From Gammaproteobacteria bacterium (lineage in GTDB: Bacteria; Pseudomonadota; Gammaproteobacteria; SZUA-229), in contig JADGFA010000013.1 of the NCBI GenBank assembly GCA_016744065.1, positions 18,059 to 82,058 on the forward strand: a stretch of DNA of 64,000 nt, in the 5' to 3' direction. The translations under genes and the position numbers were made by a program. Positions 1 to 10,523 of this stretch are shown in pieces; within the stretch, counting starts at the first letter, position 1; each line of letters opens with the position of its first letter. Below the pieces are notes generated by a model. The model was not told where the DNA came from, ran no database searches, and saw only the letters and a program-made list of their open reading frames with translations.

Positions 1-55
1 AATAAAAAAATATTGATTTATTTTTGTTTAAACTTATATTTTTTATGCTTCAAGT

Positions 56-79
56 GACCCTTTTTTTAAAAAAAAGGTC
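56..79 (-). terminator. A/T-rich hairpin, possible terminator
   Basis: GACC at 56-59 pairs with GGTC at 76-79 around a T7/A8 tract. It lies about 57 bases past the stop of the outer-membrane gene, so it could end that transcript. The uridine run is inside the stem and not after it, which is atypical for an intrinsic terminator. The rest of 1-135 shows no gene. Confidence 0.3.
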
Positions 80-135
80 GATGTTTTTTACACTTTTCAC
101 CTGAAATATCATCCTGAAATCATTTCATTTGCATT

Positions 136-1254
136 TTAAAAATGAAAACCTGTTTGCATAAATACACCATATGAAGAATCATCTCCTGCAACTAAAGCAA
201 CATCAAGATTAAAACCTAGCCAAAAACCAAGGCCTACAGAAAATAAATCTGGATCAGTTGAATCACTGGCCAGGTTAGATTGATAACCTAATCTCAACTG
301 CATAACACTAAATGCATCAAATTCAGCCCCTAGTGCCAGTGATTTAGATGGGTTTTCAAAACCAATTGGATCTCGCTCAGTTAAATCCATATCAGCGGCA
401 AGCGTCATAAAACCTGCATCAAACGCCGCACCAATACGCAAATGGGTATCAAAATCTATTTCAGTACCATTACTGGTCGTTTTAGTTTCTTCAAGCAAGT
501 TCTTTGCAACCAGCCCAACTCTTAATGTATCGATAACATTTAAAGTAATACCGGCATCAAAAGTAGTAAAGCTCCCTAAATCTTCAAAATCTTCATCTTT
601 TATGTCTTCAACATCAACCGTGACTATTGATTCATTAAAATCAATTGCATCAACCTGAACAAAACGAGGTGTGACACCAACAGACACCTGCATTCCTGCA
701 AATGAAAAATCTGTACCGAGAGGAACGCCTATCTCCGCTATCGTAACGCCTAATGCGGTAACCGTTGCATCAGGTAATGTTAAATTTGTTACACTCGGAA
801 TATTAACATTCGTTAAGCCTGCTGAAACCACCACATTTGCACGTGCTGTAATACCCCAGGTAAAATTCTCACCCGAAGAAACAAAGGCAACATTAGGTAT
901 AACAGCAGCAATTAAACTGGCACCATCTAATTCAGTTAATATTTCAGATTGCCTGATGACTGAAGTGGCTCCACCACCATTAATTTCCTGAAACTCATCG
1001 ACCAGATCCCTGACATTACCATCATCAATAAACTGTGCACCTATTGCAGGTAACAATAAGGCATAACGATCATTGTTTTCATTTACAGATAACATACCGG
1101 GATTAGATAATGCAGCAGTCGTAATACCACCTGTTGCAACACTTACATTACCCATAGCCACTGATCTGGCATCAAAAAAACCATACGGCAAGGCATGTAC
1201 ATTAGATAGTGACACCGCAATTAAACCTGCGGTAAGCAAACTTCTATTCATCAT
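136..1254 (-). CDS. TraF-like outer-membrane beta-barrel protein
   Basis: Protein of 372 residues with a signal peptide (about residues 1-22, ending in VHA). The mature N-terminus carries the pattern seen in the PF13729 'TraF_2' group: a D-A-R-S-x-A-M-G motif followed by glycine/alanine-rich sequence and S-N-P-G. It ends in phenylalanine after an amphipathic strand, as outer-membrane barrels do. A GGAG lies 6 bases before the first of two adjacent ATG codons. Despite the family name, the context is housekeeping and not conjugative. FadL-like or porin-like transport is a possibility, but the substrate is unknown. It is a single gene, divergent from the RDD gene to its right. Confidence 0.6.
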   Translation of the reverse strand: MMNRSLLTAGLIAVSLSNVHALPYGFFDARSVAMGNVSVATGGITTAALSNPGMLSVNENNDRYALLLPAIGAQFIDDGNVRDLVDEFQEINGGGATSVIRQSEILTELDGASLIAAVIPNVAFVSSGENFTWGITARANVVVSAGLTNVNIPSVTNLTLPDATVTALGVTIAEIGVPLGTDFSFAGMQVSVGVTPRFVQVDAIDFNESIVTVDVEDIKDEDFEDLGSFTTFDAGITLNVIDTLRVGLVAKNLLEETKTTSNGTEIDFDTHLRIGAAFDAGFMTLAADMDLTERDPIGFENPSKSLALGAEFDAFSVMQLRLGYQSNLASDSTDPDLFSVGLGFWLGFNLDVALVAGDDSSYGVFMQTGFHF

Positions 1255-1414
1255 TATAATCTCCAGAAAAATATGTTATTTATACTGGAGTTTATATCAA
1301 ATACCAAAAAAAACTGGAAAACGCCTGTCAGAGCACAGTAAAAACGATGATTCGTGCAAGGAATTGAGCAATCCGTTACAATTTTACCGACTTAATGCCC
1401 TCAACAGGAAAAAA

Positions 1415-1882
1415 ATGCCCGATTCAAACACATACATCCCCGTCCCATTAATGAAACGTCTGCTGGCTATTATTTATGATTTATTTCTAATTATTGCCAT
1501 TTGTATGTTAGTAGCTGGTGTAATTAGTATTCTAAATACGTTTATTATAAATGATGGTAACGCGATTACTGATGAACACCCGTTGTATTACATACATCAG
1601 ATTATAATATTAAGTACTATTTTCATTACCGGGTTTCTTTTTTATATTTATTTCTGGTCCCACGGAGGACAAACGCTGGGTATGAAAACCTGGATGTTAT
1701 TACTGGTATCAGATGATGGGAGTGTGATTAACAAAAAACAGGCTGTTATTCGCTCATTTGCGGCTATTTTATCCTGGGGTATATTGGGTTCAGGTTTTTT
1801 ATGGAGTTTAATCGATTCCAGACAACGCACATGGCATGATATCTTATCTTCTTCACACCTGGTTCAATTAGAAAAAAAATAA
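1415..1882 (+). CDS. RDD family membrane protein
   Basis: 155-residue integral membrane protein. The family-defining Arg and Asp are in the first helix (K-R-L-L-A-I-I-Y-D, about residues 14-22). There are hydrophobic segments at about 16-40, 60-80 and 115-135, and the G-Q-T-L-G-M-K motif preceding the last helices is typical of RDD proteins. The ATG at 1415 follows a CAGGA stretch. The open frame extends further upstream, but that part overlaps the opposite-strand gene and lacks family similarity. RDD proteins are inner-membrane proteins, and some have been linked to ion or solute transport. No substrate can be inferred here. It converges with lptG. Confidence 0.7.
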   Translation: MPDSNTYIPVPLMKRLLAIIYDLFLIIAICMLVAGVISILNTFIINDGNAITDEHPLYYIHQIIILSTIFITGFLFYIYFWSHGGQTLGMKTWMLLLVSDDGSVINKKQAVIRSFAAILSWGILGSGFLWSLIDSRQRTWHDILSSSHLVQLEKK

Positions 1883-1971
1883 CCGATTTTATCTTGTTGC
1901 ACTTGAAACTATTTAATATGAGTAAGCTAAAAGAGAAGTAAGTATCTATTATTTATATACCCGTTATAAAT

Positions 1972-3036
1972 TTATTTCACCTTACGTAAGGCATAAAAAC
2001 TGGCCATTGCTGCAAATAATATAGGTGCTGATGCACTTATGAAAGGGTACAAATGATAAACCTGACCAATATGATTTACTGTACGATTTAATAGATAAAA
2101 CCCAATACCCAGTAATAAGCCCACTAGCATCCGATTTCCCGCACCACTACTACGCTGTGATCCAAAAATAAAAGGCAGTGCTATTAATAACATCACCAGA
2201 CTTGAAACAGGGGTAAACACTTTTATCCAGAAAGCCAGCTCATAATGGCTTGAATCCAGGTCATTGCTTTTTAAATAGTTACTATATGTGAACAGATCCA
2301 TTGCTGACATATTATCTGGCTCAACACTGACGACATTAAATAAGTCTGGATTAAGCAACCTTTCCCATACTTCAGTTTCTATTTTTCGACTTACTACCTG
2401 ATCATTATAAAACTCTGTCTGCTGAATATTATCCAGTCGCCATTTACCCTCTATATAATGTGCAGACTTCGCACGGGTTATCTGCTTTAACTTATTATCA
2501 TCAGATAACTCATATATATTAACTTTACCAAGATTCATTCCGGGAAAAACATGGCTCACGTATAAAAAGCGCTGACCATCTCTTGCCCAGAAACCACTCT
2601 CACCTGCAAGGCTAATTGTTTGTTGCAAATCTTCAGCCCTTAGTGACTGAGCCTGTCTTTCACTAACAGGCACAACCAGTTCACCAATAAGCGCAATAAA
2701 AACCAGTAAAATAAAACCTGCTTTTAAAACAGAAAAAACAATACGAACAATAGACACTCCTGCCGCACGCATCACTGTAAATTCACTATTACCAGCCAAT
2801 GTCCCCAGACCAAGCAAACTGCCAATCAATACTGCCGTTGGAAATATCTCATATAAACGTTTAGGCAAACTCAACAGAACAAATAGCCCCGCCTCCAGCA
2901 TACTGTACTGACCTTTACCCACATCATCCATTTCAGAAATGAAATCAACAAAGGCAAGCAAAGCCCCTAGCACGAGTAACACCATTAAAGTTCCGTAAAT
3001 AACGGTCCTGGCAATATGTCTGTCAATTATTCTCAC
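1972..3036 (-). CDS. lptG: LPS export permease LptG
   Basis: 354-residue YjgP/YjgQ family permease. It has an N-terminal transmembrane helix pair, a periplasmic beta-jellyroll region (about residues 130-260) and a C-terminal group of helices. With LptF and the LptB ATPase it forms the inner-membrane machine that extracts lipopolysaccharide and passes it to LptC/LptA. It opens with M-R-I-I-D-R-H-I-A, typical of LptG, and is of usual length. Its ATG overlaps the end of lptF by 4 bases (3033-3036), so the pair is translationally coupled. The gene order lptF-lptG is the normal one. Confidence 0.93.
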   Translation of the reverse strand: MRIIDRHIARTVIYGTLMVLLVLGALLAFVDFISEMDDVGKGQYSMLEAGLFVLLSLPKRLYEIFPTAVLIGSLLGLGTLAGNSEFTVMRAAGVSIVRIVFSVLKAGFILLVFIALIGELVVPVSERQAQSLRAEDLQQTISLAGESGFWARDGQRFLYVSHVFPGMNLGKVNIYELSDDNKLKQITRAKSAHYIEGKWRLDNIQQTEFYNDQVVSRKIETEVWERLLNPDLFNVVSVEPDNMSAMDLFTYSNYLKSNDLDSSHYELAFWIKVFTPVSSLVMLLIALPFIFGSQRSSGAGNRMLVGLLLGIGFYLLNRTVNHIGQVYHLYPFISASAPILFAAMASFYALRKVK

Positions 3037-4181
3037 GATGCTTCCACACCCGATTTAGCTCGATGAAATGCAATTTGTGATACAAACTGCCTTAAACCTC
3101 CTGCACGTTTTAACCACCAGTAAAAAATTAAAATAGCAGCAAAACCATGTACCCACCATAGACCTAGCCATTCAGGTACTTTTTGTTTTTCTACCCAACT
3201 TTGCCCGATACCTAATAAATTGGAATAAATTAGATAAATTAAAATGGCCAGGGCCAGTTTTGAATAACGACCTTTTCGCGGCGTGGTGTAACTTAAAGGC
3301 AGGGCTAGCACTGCTAGCAAGAAGGCCCCAATCGGCAAAGATAACCGCCAGTGTAATTCGGCGCGGTAATCTACCCTGTCAGAATTCCACAAATCTATTG
3401 TTGGTACTGCTTTTTTACGGCTTATTTTTTGTGTTGCCTGTTGCTCTGGAAGGTAGATTCCTTTTTTCTCATATCGTGTGATTCGAAAACGGGATGTACC
3501 GGGTTCACCTTCATATATCTGCCCATTTTCAAACATAATAAAGGGTCGCCCACTATCATCTTTATAACGTTTAGCCAAATCTGCAGACTCAATATTATCG
3601 AGCAGCTTATTTTCAGTTTTCTTGTTTGTCTGATGTAAAAAAACATTAAACATTTGTGAGCCATCTTCAGACTGACGCTGCAAAAACATAATAGCATCGC
3701 CCTTTTTCGACGCATTAAAACGCCCCGCCGTTACACCTGTAAGCTCAGAACGGTTTTCAATCTCTGATTTAAGCAGTTCAGCCTGCTGCGAAACCCAGGG
3801 CATCAAAAACAGAGTGAGGTACAACATAATGCCTGTAGCAGGTATAACAACCATCATCAATGGCCGATACAGGCTCATCAAACCAACACCACAGGCCCCC
3901 AGAGCAGCCATTTCATTGTCTTTATAAAGTCGACTAAAACTCAGCAGAACACCAAGATAAAGGCTTAATGGAATAAGTAAAATAAGGTAACGAGCACCGG
4001 TAAACAATAATAAGGACCAGACCGCATCGCCAGGAATAGCCCCTTCAGCAGCTTTACCTAATAACCTGGCTAATGTGCTACTCAACAAAATAAGCATTAA
4101 TATTAATGTAACCGCTAACCAGGTTAAAAGCAGTTCTTTCGATATATAACGATCAATAATGGTGAAATAACGCTTTAGCAT
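3033..4181 (-). CDS. lptF: LPS export permease LptF
   Basis: 382-residue partner of LptG in the LptB2FG lipopolysaccharide exporter. Helices near residues 15-35, 60-80 and 100-120 are followed by a periplasmic domain containing the G-V-T-A-G-R-F stretch, then C-terminal helices. It is divergent from pepA with a 283-base gap, the arrangement found in many gammaproteobacteria. The length is a little above that of E. coli LptF, with a basic C-terminal tail. It is the first gene of the two-gene operon. Confidence 0.93.
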   Translation of the reverse strand: MLKRYFTIIDRYISKELLLTWLAVTLILMLILLSSTLARLLGKAAEGAIPGDAVWSLLLFTGARYLILLIPLSLYLGVLLSFSRLYKDNEMAALGACGVGLMSLYRPLMMVVIPATGIMLYLTLFLMPWVSQQAELLKSEIENRSELTGVTAGRFNASKKGDAIMFLQRQSEDGSQMFNVFLHQTNKKTENKLLDNIESADLAKRYKDDSGRPFIMFENGQIYEGEPGTSRFRITRYEKKGIYLPEQQATQKISRKKAVPTIDLWNSDRVDYRAELHWRLSLPIGAFLLAVLALPLSYTTPRKGRYSKLALAILIYLIYSNLLGIGQSWVEKQKVPEWLGLWWVHGFAAILIFYWWLKRAGGLRQFVSQIAFHRAKSGVEAS

Positions 4182-4355
4182 AGGTTTTAAGGGAATTTCC
4201 GTAAATTTTACATTTGTAAGGCCTATTCTACCTCATCTATTACTTTAATTTATTACACATCATTATTCTGAGTGTTTTTGCCATAGGACAATAAAATCAT
4301 ATTTTTCAAAATAAAGGCCTTTTTTAACAATTTTCTCTGTAAAAACAGCTAAAAA

Positions 4356-4383
4356 TTGCATAAAATCACTTCCCCTTTAAAAT
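4356..4383 (+). promoter_or_regulatory. candidate sigma-70 promoter for pepA
   Basis: A TTGCAT box (4356-4361) is separated by 16 bases from TAAAAT (4378-4383) in an A/T-rich context within the divergent lptF/pepA gap. The expected transcript would have a leader of about 75 bases before the pepA ATG. This is by eye only. Other A/T-rich hexamers in the same gap could compete. Confidence 0.35.
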
Positions 4384-4464
4384 ATTTCTTTATATTAACA
4401 GGCCGTTATAACGTATAAACAGACCTGTCATCAAATTATTACTATTATTATTTATGGAGTAACT

Positions 4465-5964
4465 ATGGAATTTTCGGTAAAGAGTGGCAGCCCAGAGAAA
4501 CAACGCATTTCATGTGTTGCCGTAGGCGTATTTGACTCACGTAAACTTTCACTTTCAGCACAGATTTTAGACGATGCCAGTCATGGCTTTATTTCAAATT
4601 TAATTCGACGTGGTGAGTGTGAAGGTAAATTAGGACAAACATTATTATTGCATAATGTACCCAATACATTATGTGATCGAATTTTACTCATTGGCTGTGG
4701 CCGTGAAAAACATTTTGATATTAAGGCATTCCAGAAGGCCAATCATGTTGTATCCACTTTTCTTGATGACCGAGGTGCAACTGAAGTATTTTCATGTATC
4801 ACCGAACTTAATGTAAAAAACCGCAATTCTGCCTGGAAAGTCAGCCATGCAGTGCAGGCTACAGAGGATTCTCTTTATACTTTTAATCAGCTAAAAAGTA
4901 AAAAAGAAAATACCCGCCGCCCATTACGAAAAGTTATATTTAGTGTGCCTAGTCGTCGTGAACTACCTGAAGGAGAACAGGCTGTACGTGAAGGCATGGC
5001 GATTTCATCCGGCATTAAATTAACCCGTGACCTGTCTAATCTTCCAGGAAATATCTGTACACCCACCTATCTTGCAGAAGTTGCAAAAAACCTGGAAATG
5101 ACCCATCGTGGTTTCAAGACAGAGATACTCGAAGAAGATGATATCGAAAAACTGGGCATGGGCTCGTTTTTATCTGTTTCCAAAGGCTCAAGACAGCCTG
5201 CAAAATTAATCACCATGCAACATATGGGTGGAGATAAAAATCAGAGGCCCATTGTATTTGTTGGCAAGGGTGTCACATTTGATTCAGGTGGCATCAGCCT
5301 TAAGCCAGGTGCCTCCATGGATGAAATGAAATATGACATGTGTGGTGCCGCCAGTGTAATGGGCGTAATGAGTGCCTGTGCTGATCTACAGATACCTTAT
5401 AATATAATTGGTATTATTCCAGCGACAGAAAATATGCCCGATGGCCTGGCAACAAAACCAGGTGATATTGTTACCAGCATGTCGGGTTTAACGATTGAAG
5501 TCCTTAATACAGATGCAGAGGGCCGATTAATTTTATGTGATGCACTCACCTATGCACAAAAATTTGATCCAGACGTTGTTATTGATATCGCAACATTAAC
5601 CGGTGCCTGCATTGTGGCATTGGGTAGTCATACAGCAGGCCTTTTGGGCAATCATAACCCTCTCGTTAATGACTTACTAAATGCAGGCCGCGATGCGGGT
5701 GATCGTTGTTGGGAACTGCCTTTATTTGATGACTACCAGCAACAACTCGATAGTAATTTTGCTGATATTGCTAATATTGGAGGCAAGGAAGCGGGCACAA
5801 TTACTGCGGCCTGCTTCCTTTCTCGTTTCACCAAAAAGTATCACTGGGCTCATCTGGATATTGCCGGTGTCGCATGGAATTCGGGTAAAAACAAGGGAGC
5901 AACCGGTCGGCCTTTACCGTTATTAATGCAATATATTTTTGATCGGATGGCTGAAACTAAATGA
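4465..5964 (+). CDS. pepA: leucyl aminopeptidase PepA
   Basis: 499-residue M17 family leucine aminopeptidase, a cytosolic hexameric two-metal enzyme that removes N-terminal residues. In E. coli it also binds DNA in Xer recombination. The metal-binding segment G-K-G-V-T-F-D-S-G-G starts near residue 267, followed by K-Y-D-M-C-G-A. The signature N-T-D-A-E-G-R-L starts near residue 347. Both are intact. A GGAG lies 6 bases before the ATG. It overlaps holC by 4 bases, so aminopeptidase and polymerase chi are co-translated, the usual gammaproteobacterial order. Confidence 0.95.
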   Translation: MEFSVKSGSPEKQRISCVAVGVFDSRKLSLSAQILDDASHGFISNLIRRGECEGKLGQTLLLHNVPNTLCDRILLIGCGREKHFDIKAFQKANHVVSTFLDDRGATEVFSCITELNVKNRNSAWKVSHAVQATEDSLYTFNQLKSKKENTRRPLRKVIFSVPSRRELPEGEQAVREGMAISSGIKLTRDLSNLPGNICTPTYLAEVAKNLEMTHRGFKTEILEEDDIEKLGMGSFLSVSKGSRQPAKLITMQHMGGDKNQRPIVFVGKGVTFDSGGISLKPGASMDEMKYDMCGAASVMGVMSACADLQIPYNIIGIIPATENMPDGLATKPGDIVTSMSGLTIEVLNTDAEGRLILCDALTYAQKFDPDVVIDIATLTGACIVALGSHTAGLLGNHNPLVNDLLNAGRDAGDRCWELPLFDDYQQQLDSNFADIANIGGKEAGTITAACFLSRFTKKYHWAHLDIAGVAWNSGKNKGATGRPLPLLMQYIFDRMAETK

Positions 5965-6404
5965 TCTCTGTTGATTTTTACATTTTACCTGATGACCAGT
6001 CAGACAACCTGCAGAAATATGCCTGCAAATTGGCTGAAGCTCACTGGCAATCAGGTAAGCGTGTATTAATTCAGACAGATTCATCTGGTGAAAGTAAATT
6101 ACTCGATAATCTTTTATGGGACCTTCGTAGTAACAGCTTTATCCCACACGGTATTGCCACTTTAGAACCTTCAGATCAGCAACAACCTGTTTTGATTTCA
6201 CACCAGAAAATAAATAGTCAAAACTTTCAGTCTATTATCAACTTATCATCACGCCCTGCTGATTTAAGCAATAATGAGCTGGGAATAGAAGAAATACTTA
6301 ACCAGAATGAACAGCGCAAACAATCCGGCAGACAAAACTATAAAGTCTACCGAGAGTCTGGTTATACCCTGAAACACCACACACTGGAGAGCACTGATGG
6401 CTGA
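5961..6404 (+). CDS. holC: DNA polymerase III chi subunit HolC
   Basis: 147-residue chi subunit, which joins the clamp-loader complex (through psi) to single-strand DNA-binding protein. The opening V-D-F-Y-I-L and the segment A-x-x-H-W-Q-S-G-K-R-V-L-I-Q-T (about residues 27-40) match the family, as does P-V-L-I-S further on. It overlaps pepA by 4 bases upstream and the next gene by 8 bases. It is slightly extended at the C-terminus by a basic tail. Confidence 0.88.
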   Translation: MISVDFYILPDDQSDNLQKYACKLAEAHWQSGKRVLIQTDSSGESKLLDNLLWDLRSNSFIPHGIATLEPSDQQQPVLISHQKINSQNFQSIINLSSRPADLSNNELGIEEILNQNEQRKQSGRQNYKVYRESGYTLKHHTLESTDG

Positions 6405-6816
6405 TCTGGACAATAGTATTCCTACGCTAACTAACATTACGCACCAGGGAAACAAAGAAATGTTAAACCATTTCGATGCACACCAGTTTGATGATGAAAC
6501 AGATGAAATTGATTCTGCATTACCCCTTGAAAACGCCAGTGACCTTGAGAACACAAATGAATTAAATGTCACTGAGCTAAATGAAATTCCATCCATTAAA
6601 ATAGACGATAGCACAACAGATAATACAGCCAATATAGAAATAGACGATTTTTCTGCCGCTATGCAATCCATTACCATTGAAGCAGTCGCGCAGGAACCTG
6701 AACCATCAATAACCAGCAAGGATTTAAAGGAGAAAATTGACCTGGCAATTACTGATGCTCTACCCGGCATTGAAACATATTTAAAAAAATCACTTTATAG
6801 TAAATTCGATATTTAA
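6397..6816 (+). CDS. acidic protein between holC and valS, unknown function
   Basis: 139-residue, strongly acidic protein. The first hundred residues are rich in Asp, Glu, Asn and Thr and look disordered. The last 30 (from S-K-D-L-K-E-K to the end) form a probable amphipathic helix with a basic patch. It overlaps holC by 8 bases and is therefore probably co-translated with it. I do not recognise a family. An acidic linker ending in a short binding helix would suit a protein-interaction adaptor, but this is inference. Confidence 0.6.
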   Translation: MADLDNSIPTLTNITHQGNKEMLNHFDAHQFDDETDEIDSALPLENASDLENTNELNVTELNEIPSIKIDDSTTDNTANIEIDDFSAAMQSITIEAVAQEPEPSITSKDLKEKIDLAITDALPGIETYLKKSLYSKFDI

Positions 6817-6985
6817 GTCGGTTTAATGCAGAAAGGCTAAAAATGCCCTCTGACAACTCAGTGCTCTTCACAGTAAATCAGATAATTTCACCTCCTCTCT
6901 TTCTCTCAATACCATGAAATATTCGGCCTCACTCCCTACATAGGCTATAATTCGCCTTCTTTTTACAGGCAAAATCAAGATATCC

Positions 6986-9772
6986 ATGGAAACAACTTAC
7001 AATCCCCAATCAATAGAACAAAACTGGTATAAAACCTGGGAAGACAGGGGCTATTTCACCCCACAGGCCAGAGATAATGCGGATAATTACTGCATTATGA
7101 TTCCACCGCCTAATGTCACCGGTACTTTGCATATGGGGCATGCTTTTCAGGATACGATTATGGATACCCTGACGCGCTATCACCGCATGAAAGGCGACAA
7201 CACACTGTGGCAAGCAGGTACTGACCATGCAGGTATAGCAACACAGATGGTTGTTGAACGCCAGTTAGCGGCTGACGGTAAATCACGCCATGACTTGGGT
7301 CGAGACAAATTCATAGATAAAGTATGGGACTGGAAAGAGCAGTCCGGTGGTGCAATAACACAACAGCTACGCCGTATGGGTGGCTCTCTGGACTGGGAGC
7401 ATGAACGTTTCACCATGGATGAAGGTATGTCCGAGGCCGTACACAAAGTTTTTATCCAGTTATACGATGAAGGCCTGATTTATCGTGGCAAACGCCTGGT
7501 TAACTGGGACCCTGTTCTACACACCGCCGTATCTGATCTGGAAGTTATCTCAGAGGAAGAGTCTGGCCACTTATGGCACATGCGTTACCCACTTACCGAT
7601 GGATCAGGACACCTGGTTGTCGCAACAACCCGACCCGAAACCATGCTAGGTGACGCTGCCGTTGCGGTACACCCAGAAGACGAACGCTTCAAACATTTGA
7701 TTGGCAGTACCATCACACTACCTCTGGTCGGTCGTGAAATCCCTGTTATTGGTGATGATTATGTCGATATGGAATTCGGCAGTGGCTGTGTAAAAATTAC
7801 ACCTGCCCATGATTTCAATGACTATGAAATGGGCCAGCGTCATGCACTGCCCATGCATAATATTTTTACTGTTGATGCACGCATTAACGATGAGTGCCCT
7901 GAAAAATATCGCGGCTTTGATCGTTATGAAGCGCGCGATATGATTATTCATGATCTAGATGAACTGGAACTGTTAGAAAAAATTGATGATCATAAACTAA
8001 TGGTACCCCGGGGAGATCGTTCTGGCTCTGTCGTTGAACCTTATTTAACAGATCAGTGGTATGTAAAAATCGCTCCCCTTGCTGAACCCGCCATTGATGC
8101 GGTTAAAAATGGTGATATTAAATTTGTACCGGAAAACTGGAACAAAACCTACTTTGAATGGATGAACAATATTCAGGACTGGTGTATCTCACGACAAATC
8201 TGGTGGGGCCACCGTATTCCTGCATGGTATGACGACAACGGTAAAGTTTATGTTGCCGACTCTGAAGCAGAGGTACGCAGCAAATATAATCTTGCAGATG
8301 ATGTCAGCCTGAAACAGGACGAAGATGTTCTCGACACCTGGTTTTCATCCGCACTCTGGCCTTTTTCAACGTTGGGCTGGCCTGAAAACACAGATCGTTT
8401 AAAACAGTTTTATCCAACCAGTGTATTAGTAACTGGTTTTGATATTATTTTCTTCTGGGTTGCACGCATGATTATGTTCGGGCTTAAATTTCAGGGTGAA
8501 GTACCTTTTAAAGAAATTTATATACATGGTCTGGTACGTGATGCAGACGGACAGAAAATGTCTAAATCTAAAGGTAATGTTTTAGACCCTATCGATATTA
8601 TTGATGGGATAGATTTAGAATCGCTGGTAAGCAAGCGTACCAGCGGTTTAATGCAGCCAAAAATGGCGAAGAAAATTGAAAAATCAACTCGCAAACAGTT
8701 CCCTGATGGTATTCCTTCATTTGGTACTGATGCATTGCGCTTTACTTTTGCTTCACAGGCCACCACTGGGCGTGATGTCGTATTATCAACTGAGCGTATT
8801 TCAGGTAACAGAAACTTCTGTAATAAAATATGGAATGCAACACGTTACGTATTAATGAATACTGAAAATAAAGATAACGGTATTGATAATACGAATTGTG
8901 AATATTCATTAGCTGATCGCTGGATTCGCTCACGCCTGCAAACCGTTGAGGATAACGTGCATCGCCATTTTGAAAGTTATCGTTTTGATCTGGCAGCACA
9001 AGAACTCTACTCTTTTGTCTGGGAGGATTACTGCGACTGGTATTTAGAATTATCTAAACCCGTATTATTAAAAGAACACTTTAGTGAGAGCGAAAAACGC
9101 GGAACACGCCAGACTCTGGTTCAGGTATTAGAAACTATTCTGCGACTAAACCACCCAATTATGCCATTTATAACTGAAGAGCTATGGCAAAAAGTTGCAC
9201 CGCTTGCAGGAATAACAGAAGCAGACATGACTTCTGAGACGATTATGTCACAACCCTACCCCATTTCATCCGAAACACAGATAGATAAACAGGCAGAAGA
9301 AGAGCTTGAATGGGTAAAGCATTTCATTATGGGGATTCGCAGTATTCGTTCTGAAAGTGATATTGCACCTGGCAAACCCTTACCCGTCATACTGCAAAAT
9401 GCCAATGAAACAGACACTAAACGCTTCAATGATAATGAAGCATTTATAATGACACTGGCCAAGCTTGAGTCTGTGCAGTTTATTCACGAAGATGAACCAG
9501 CACCTGAATCATCAATCGCCCTTGTTGGTGAGATGAAAATCCTTATTCCCCTTGCTGGATTAATTGATAAAAATGCAGAACTTGCTCGCCTCAGTAAAGA
9601 AATAGGTAAGCTTGAAATAAACTGTGAAAAAAGCAATGCAAAACTGGGCAACCCCGGGTTTGTTGACAAGGCCCCGGAAGCTGTAGTAAATAAAGAGCGT
9701 GATAGAGTAGCCGAAATGGAATCAGCCATAATAAAACTAAAAGAGCAGCTAACAAAAATTTCAGCACTTTAA
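6986..9772 (+). CDS. valS: valyl-tRNA synthetase
   Basis: 928-residue class Ia synthetase that charges tRNA-Val. The HIGH-type motif appears in [13 protein letters not shown] (about residues 41-53). The K-M-S-K-S motif is near residues 524-528. The CP1 editing domain lies between them ([12 protein letters not shown]). The last 70 residues form the ValS C-terminal coiled coil that contacts the tRNA. It is full length and follows the holC block after a 169-base gap that shows nothing clear. Confidence 0.96.
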   Translation: METTYNPQSIEQNWYKTWEDRGYFTPQARDNADNYCIMIPPPNVTGTLHMGHAFQDTIMDTLTRYHRMKGDNTLWQAGTDHAGIATQMVVERQLAADGKSRHDLGRDKFIDKVWDWKEQSGGAITQQLRRMGGSLDWEHERFTMDEGMSEAVHKVFIQLYDEGLIYRGKRLVNWDPVLHTAVSDLEVISEEESGHLWHMRYPLTDGSGHLVVATTRPETMLGDAAVAVHPEDERFKHLIGSTITLPLVGREIPVIGDDYVDMEFGSGCVKITPAHDFNDYEMGQRHALPMHNIFTVDARINDECPEKYRGFDRYEARDMIIHDLDELELLEKIDDHKLMVPRGDRSGSVVEPYLTDQWYVKIAPLAEPAIDAVKNGDIKFVPENWNKTYFEWMNNIQDWCISRQIWWGHRIPAWYDDNGKVYVADSEAEVRSKYNLADDVSLKQDEDVLDTWFSSALWPFSTLGWPENTDRLKQFYPTSVLVTGFDIIFFWVARMIMFGLKFQGEVPFKEIYIHGLVRDADGQKMSKSKGNVLDPIDIIDGIDLESLVSKRTSGLMQPKMAKKIEKSTRKQFPDGIPSFGTDALRFTFASQATTGRDVVLSTERISGNRNFCNKIWNATRYVLMNTENKDNGIDNTNCEYSLADRWIRSRLQTVEDNVHRHFESYRFDLAAQELYSFVWEDYCDWYLELSKPVLLKEHFSESEKRGTRQTLVQVLETILRLNHPIMPFITEELWQKVAPLAGITEADMTSETIMSQPYPISSETQIDKQAEEELEWVKHFIMGIRSIRSESDIAPGKPLPVILQNANETDTKRFNDNEAFIMTLAKLESVQFIHEDEPAPESSIALVGEMKILIPLAGLIDKNAELARLSKEIGKLEINCEKSNAKLGNPGFVDKAPEAVVNKERDRVAEMESAIIKLKEQLTKISAL

Positions 9773-9783
9773 ATAAACCCGCG

Positions 9784-9810
9784 CCTCATTATTTACAGGA
9801 GATAATGAGG
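9784..9810 (+). repeat. 9-bp-arm hairpin after valS
   Basis: CCTCATTAT (9784-9792) is the exact reverse complement of ATAATGAGG (9802-9810), with a 9-base loop. It starts 12 bases past the valS stop codon. There is no T-run after it, so it may be an mRNA-stabilising hairpin or a Rho-independent terminator remnant. Confidence 0.45.
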
Positions 9811-9850
9811 TAGCATAAGCGTCAGTAAAAACTTAAAAGAGAAGGCAACT

Positions 9851-10405
9851 ATGACTTTTGCACCGGAAAAACAACAACAAATTGCTACTTTCCATGCCCC
9901 CCTTATTGTAAATGTAGTGAACTCTATCAGTGACACATCATTACGCCCGGGCCTTGAACAGGTACTAAAAGCATCGGCTGAGAATGGCTGGGAAAATCTG
10001 GTATCAGCTATTCGAAAAATATTACAGGGACAGCGTGACAGCAGTATATTAAAAGGTCTGGATGATGAAGATCAGGTAATTATTGACGCTATTTTAAAAG
10101 GCATTCAAAATCCTGCCACAATGCCTGATCCAAATCAGGAAGCAGATCCTTCAATGGCCGCCCCCATGCTTGCACAGTTAATTAGCGGCGCAGGCAAAGG
10201 CGATACCGATGCATTAAGCATGTTAGGGCAGATGGCTGAACAAATGTCGACAACACAGGGTGACCTTGCACGGTTTAGTACCTTAATAAAACCCCTCGTT
10301 GATGGTGAAAGAGATATAGATAAACTCTGCGATAAAATCGGACCTACTGGAGAATCACTAGTAAAAGCTATTCTTGATGAACTGGGTAAACTGGATTTGC
10401 ATTAG
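9851..10405 (+). CDS. hypothetical helical protein
   Basis: 184-residue soluble protein, mostly predicted helical, with no signal peptide or membrane segment. The N-terminal half has a repeated-helix feel (Q-Q-I-A-T-F-H-A-P-L-I). A proline/aspartate-rich linker near residues 90-105 precedes a Gly/Ala-rich second half. I do not recognise it. GAGAAGG sits upstream of the ATG. It lies downstream of valS in the same direction and converges with the cytochrome gene. Confidence 0.6.
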   Translation: MTFAPEKQQQIATFHAPLIVNVVNSISDTSLRPGLEQVLKASAENGWENLVSAIRKILQGQRDSSILKGLDDEDQVIIDAILKGIQNPATMPDPNQEADPSMAAPMLAQLISGAGKGDTDALSMLGQMAEQMSTTQGDLARFSTLIKPLVDGERDIDKLCDKIGPTGESLVKAILDELGKLDLH

Positions 10406-10413
10406 TTAATACA

Positions 10414-10493
10414 CAGAAAATATAGATAACTTCCATAAGCCGAATGTTTTTGTACGCCTTCTCCCTCTAAAATAAATACTACTATATTTTCTG
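10414..10493. repeat. 12-bp inverted repeat between convergent genes
   Basis: CAGAAAATATAG (10414-10425) and CTATATTTTCTG (10482-10493) are perfect reverse complements separated by 56 bases, in the gap between two convergent genes. It could be a bidirectional transcription end, but the long spacer makes this uncertain. Confidence 0.35.
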
Positions 10494-10523
10494 CTTATTT
10501 TATTCAGTGCAAACAGAACCTGC

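Noticed and set aside
136-1254. Conjugative TraF function for the first gene
   Set aside because: The TraF_2-type family name is historical. The gene lies in a housekeeping context and looks like a signal-peptide-bearing outer-membrane barrel.
1073-1414. Longer N-terminus for the RDD protein
   Set aside because: It overlaps the opposite-strand outer-membrane gene, lacks hydrophobic or family features, and an ATG fitting the family is at 1415.
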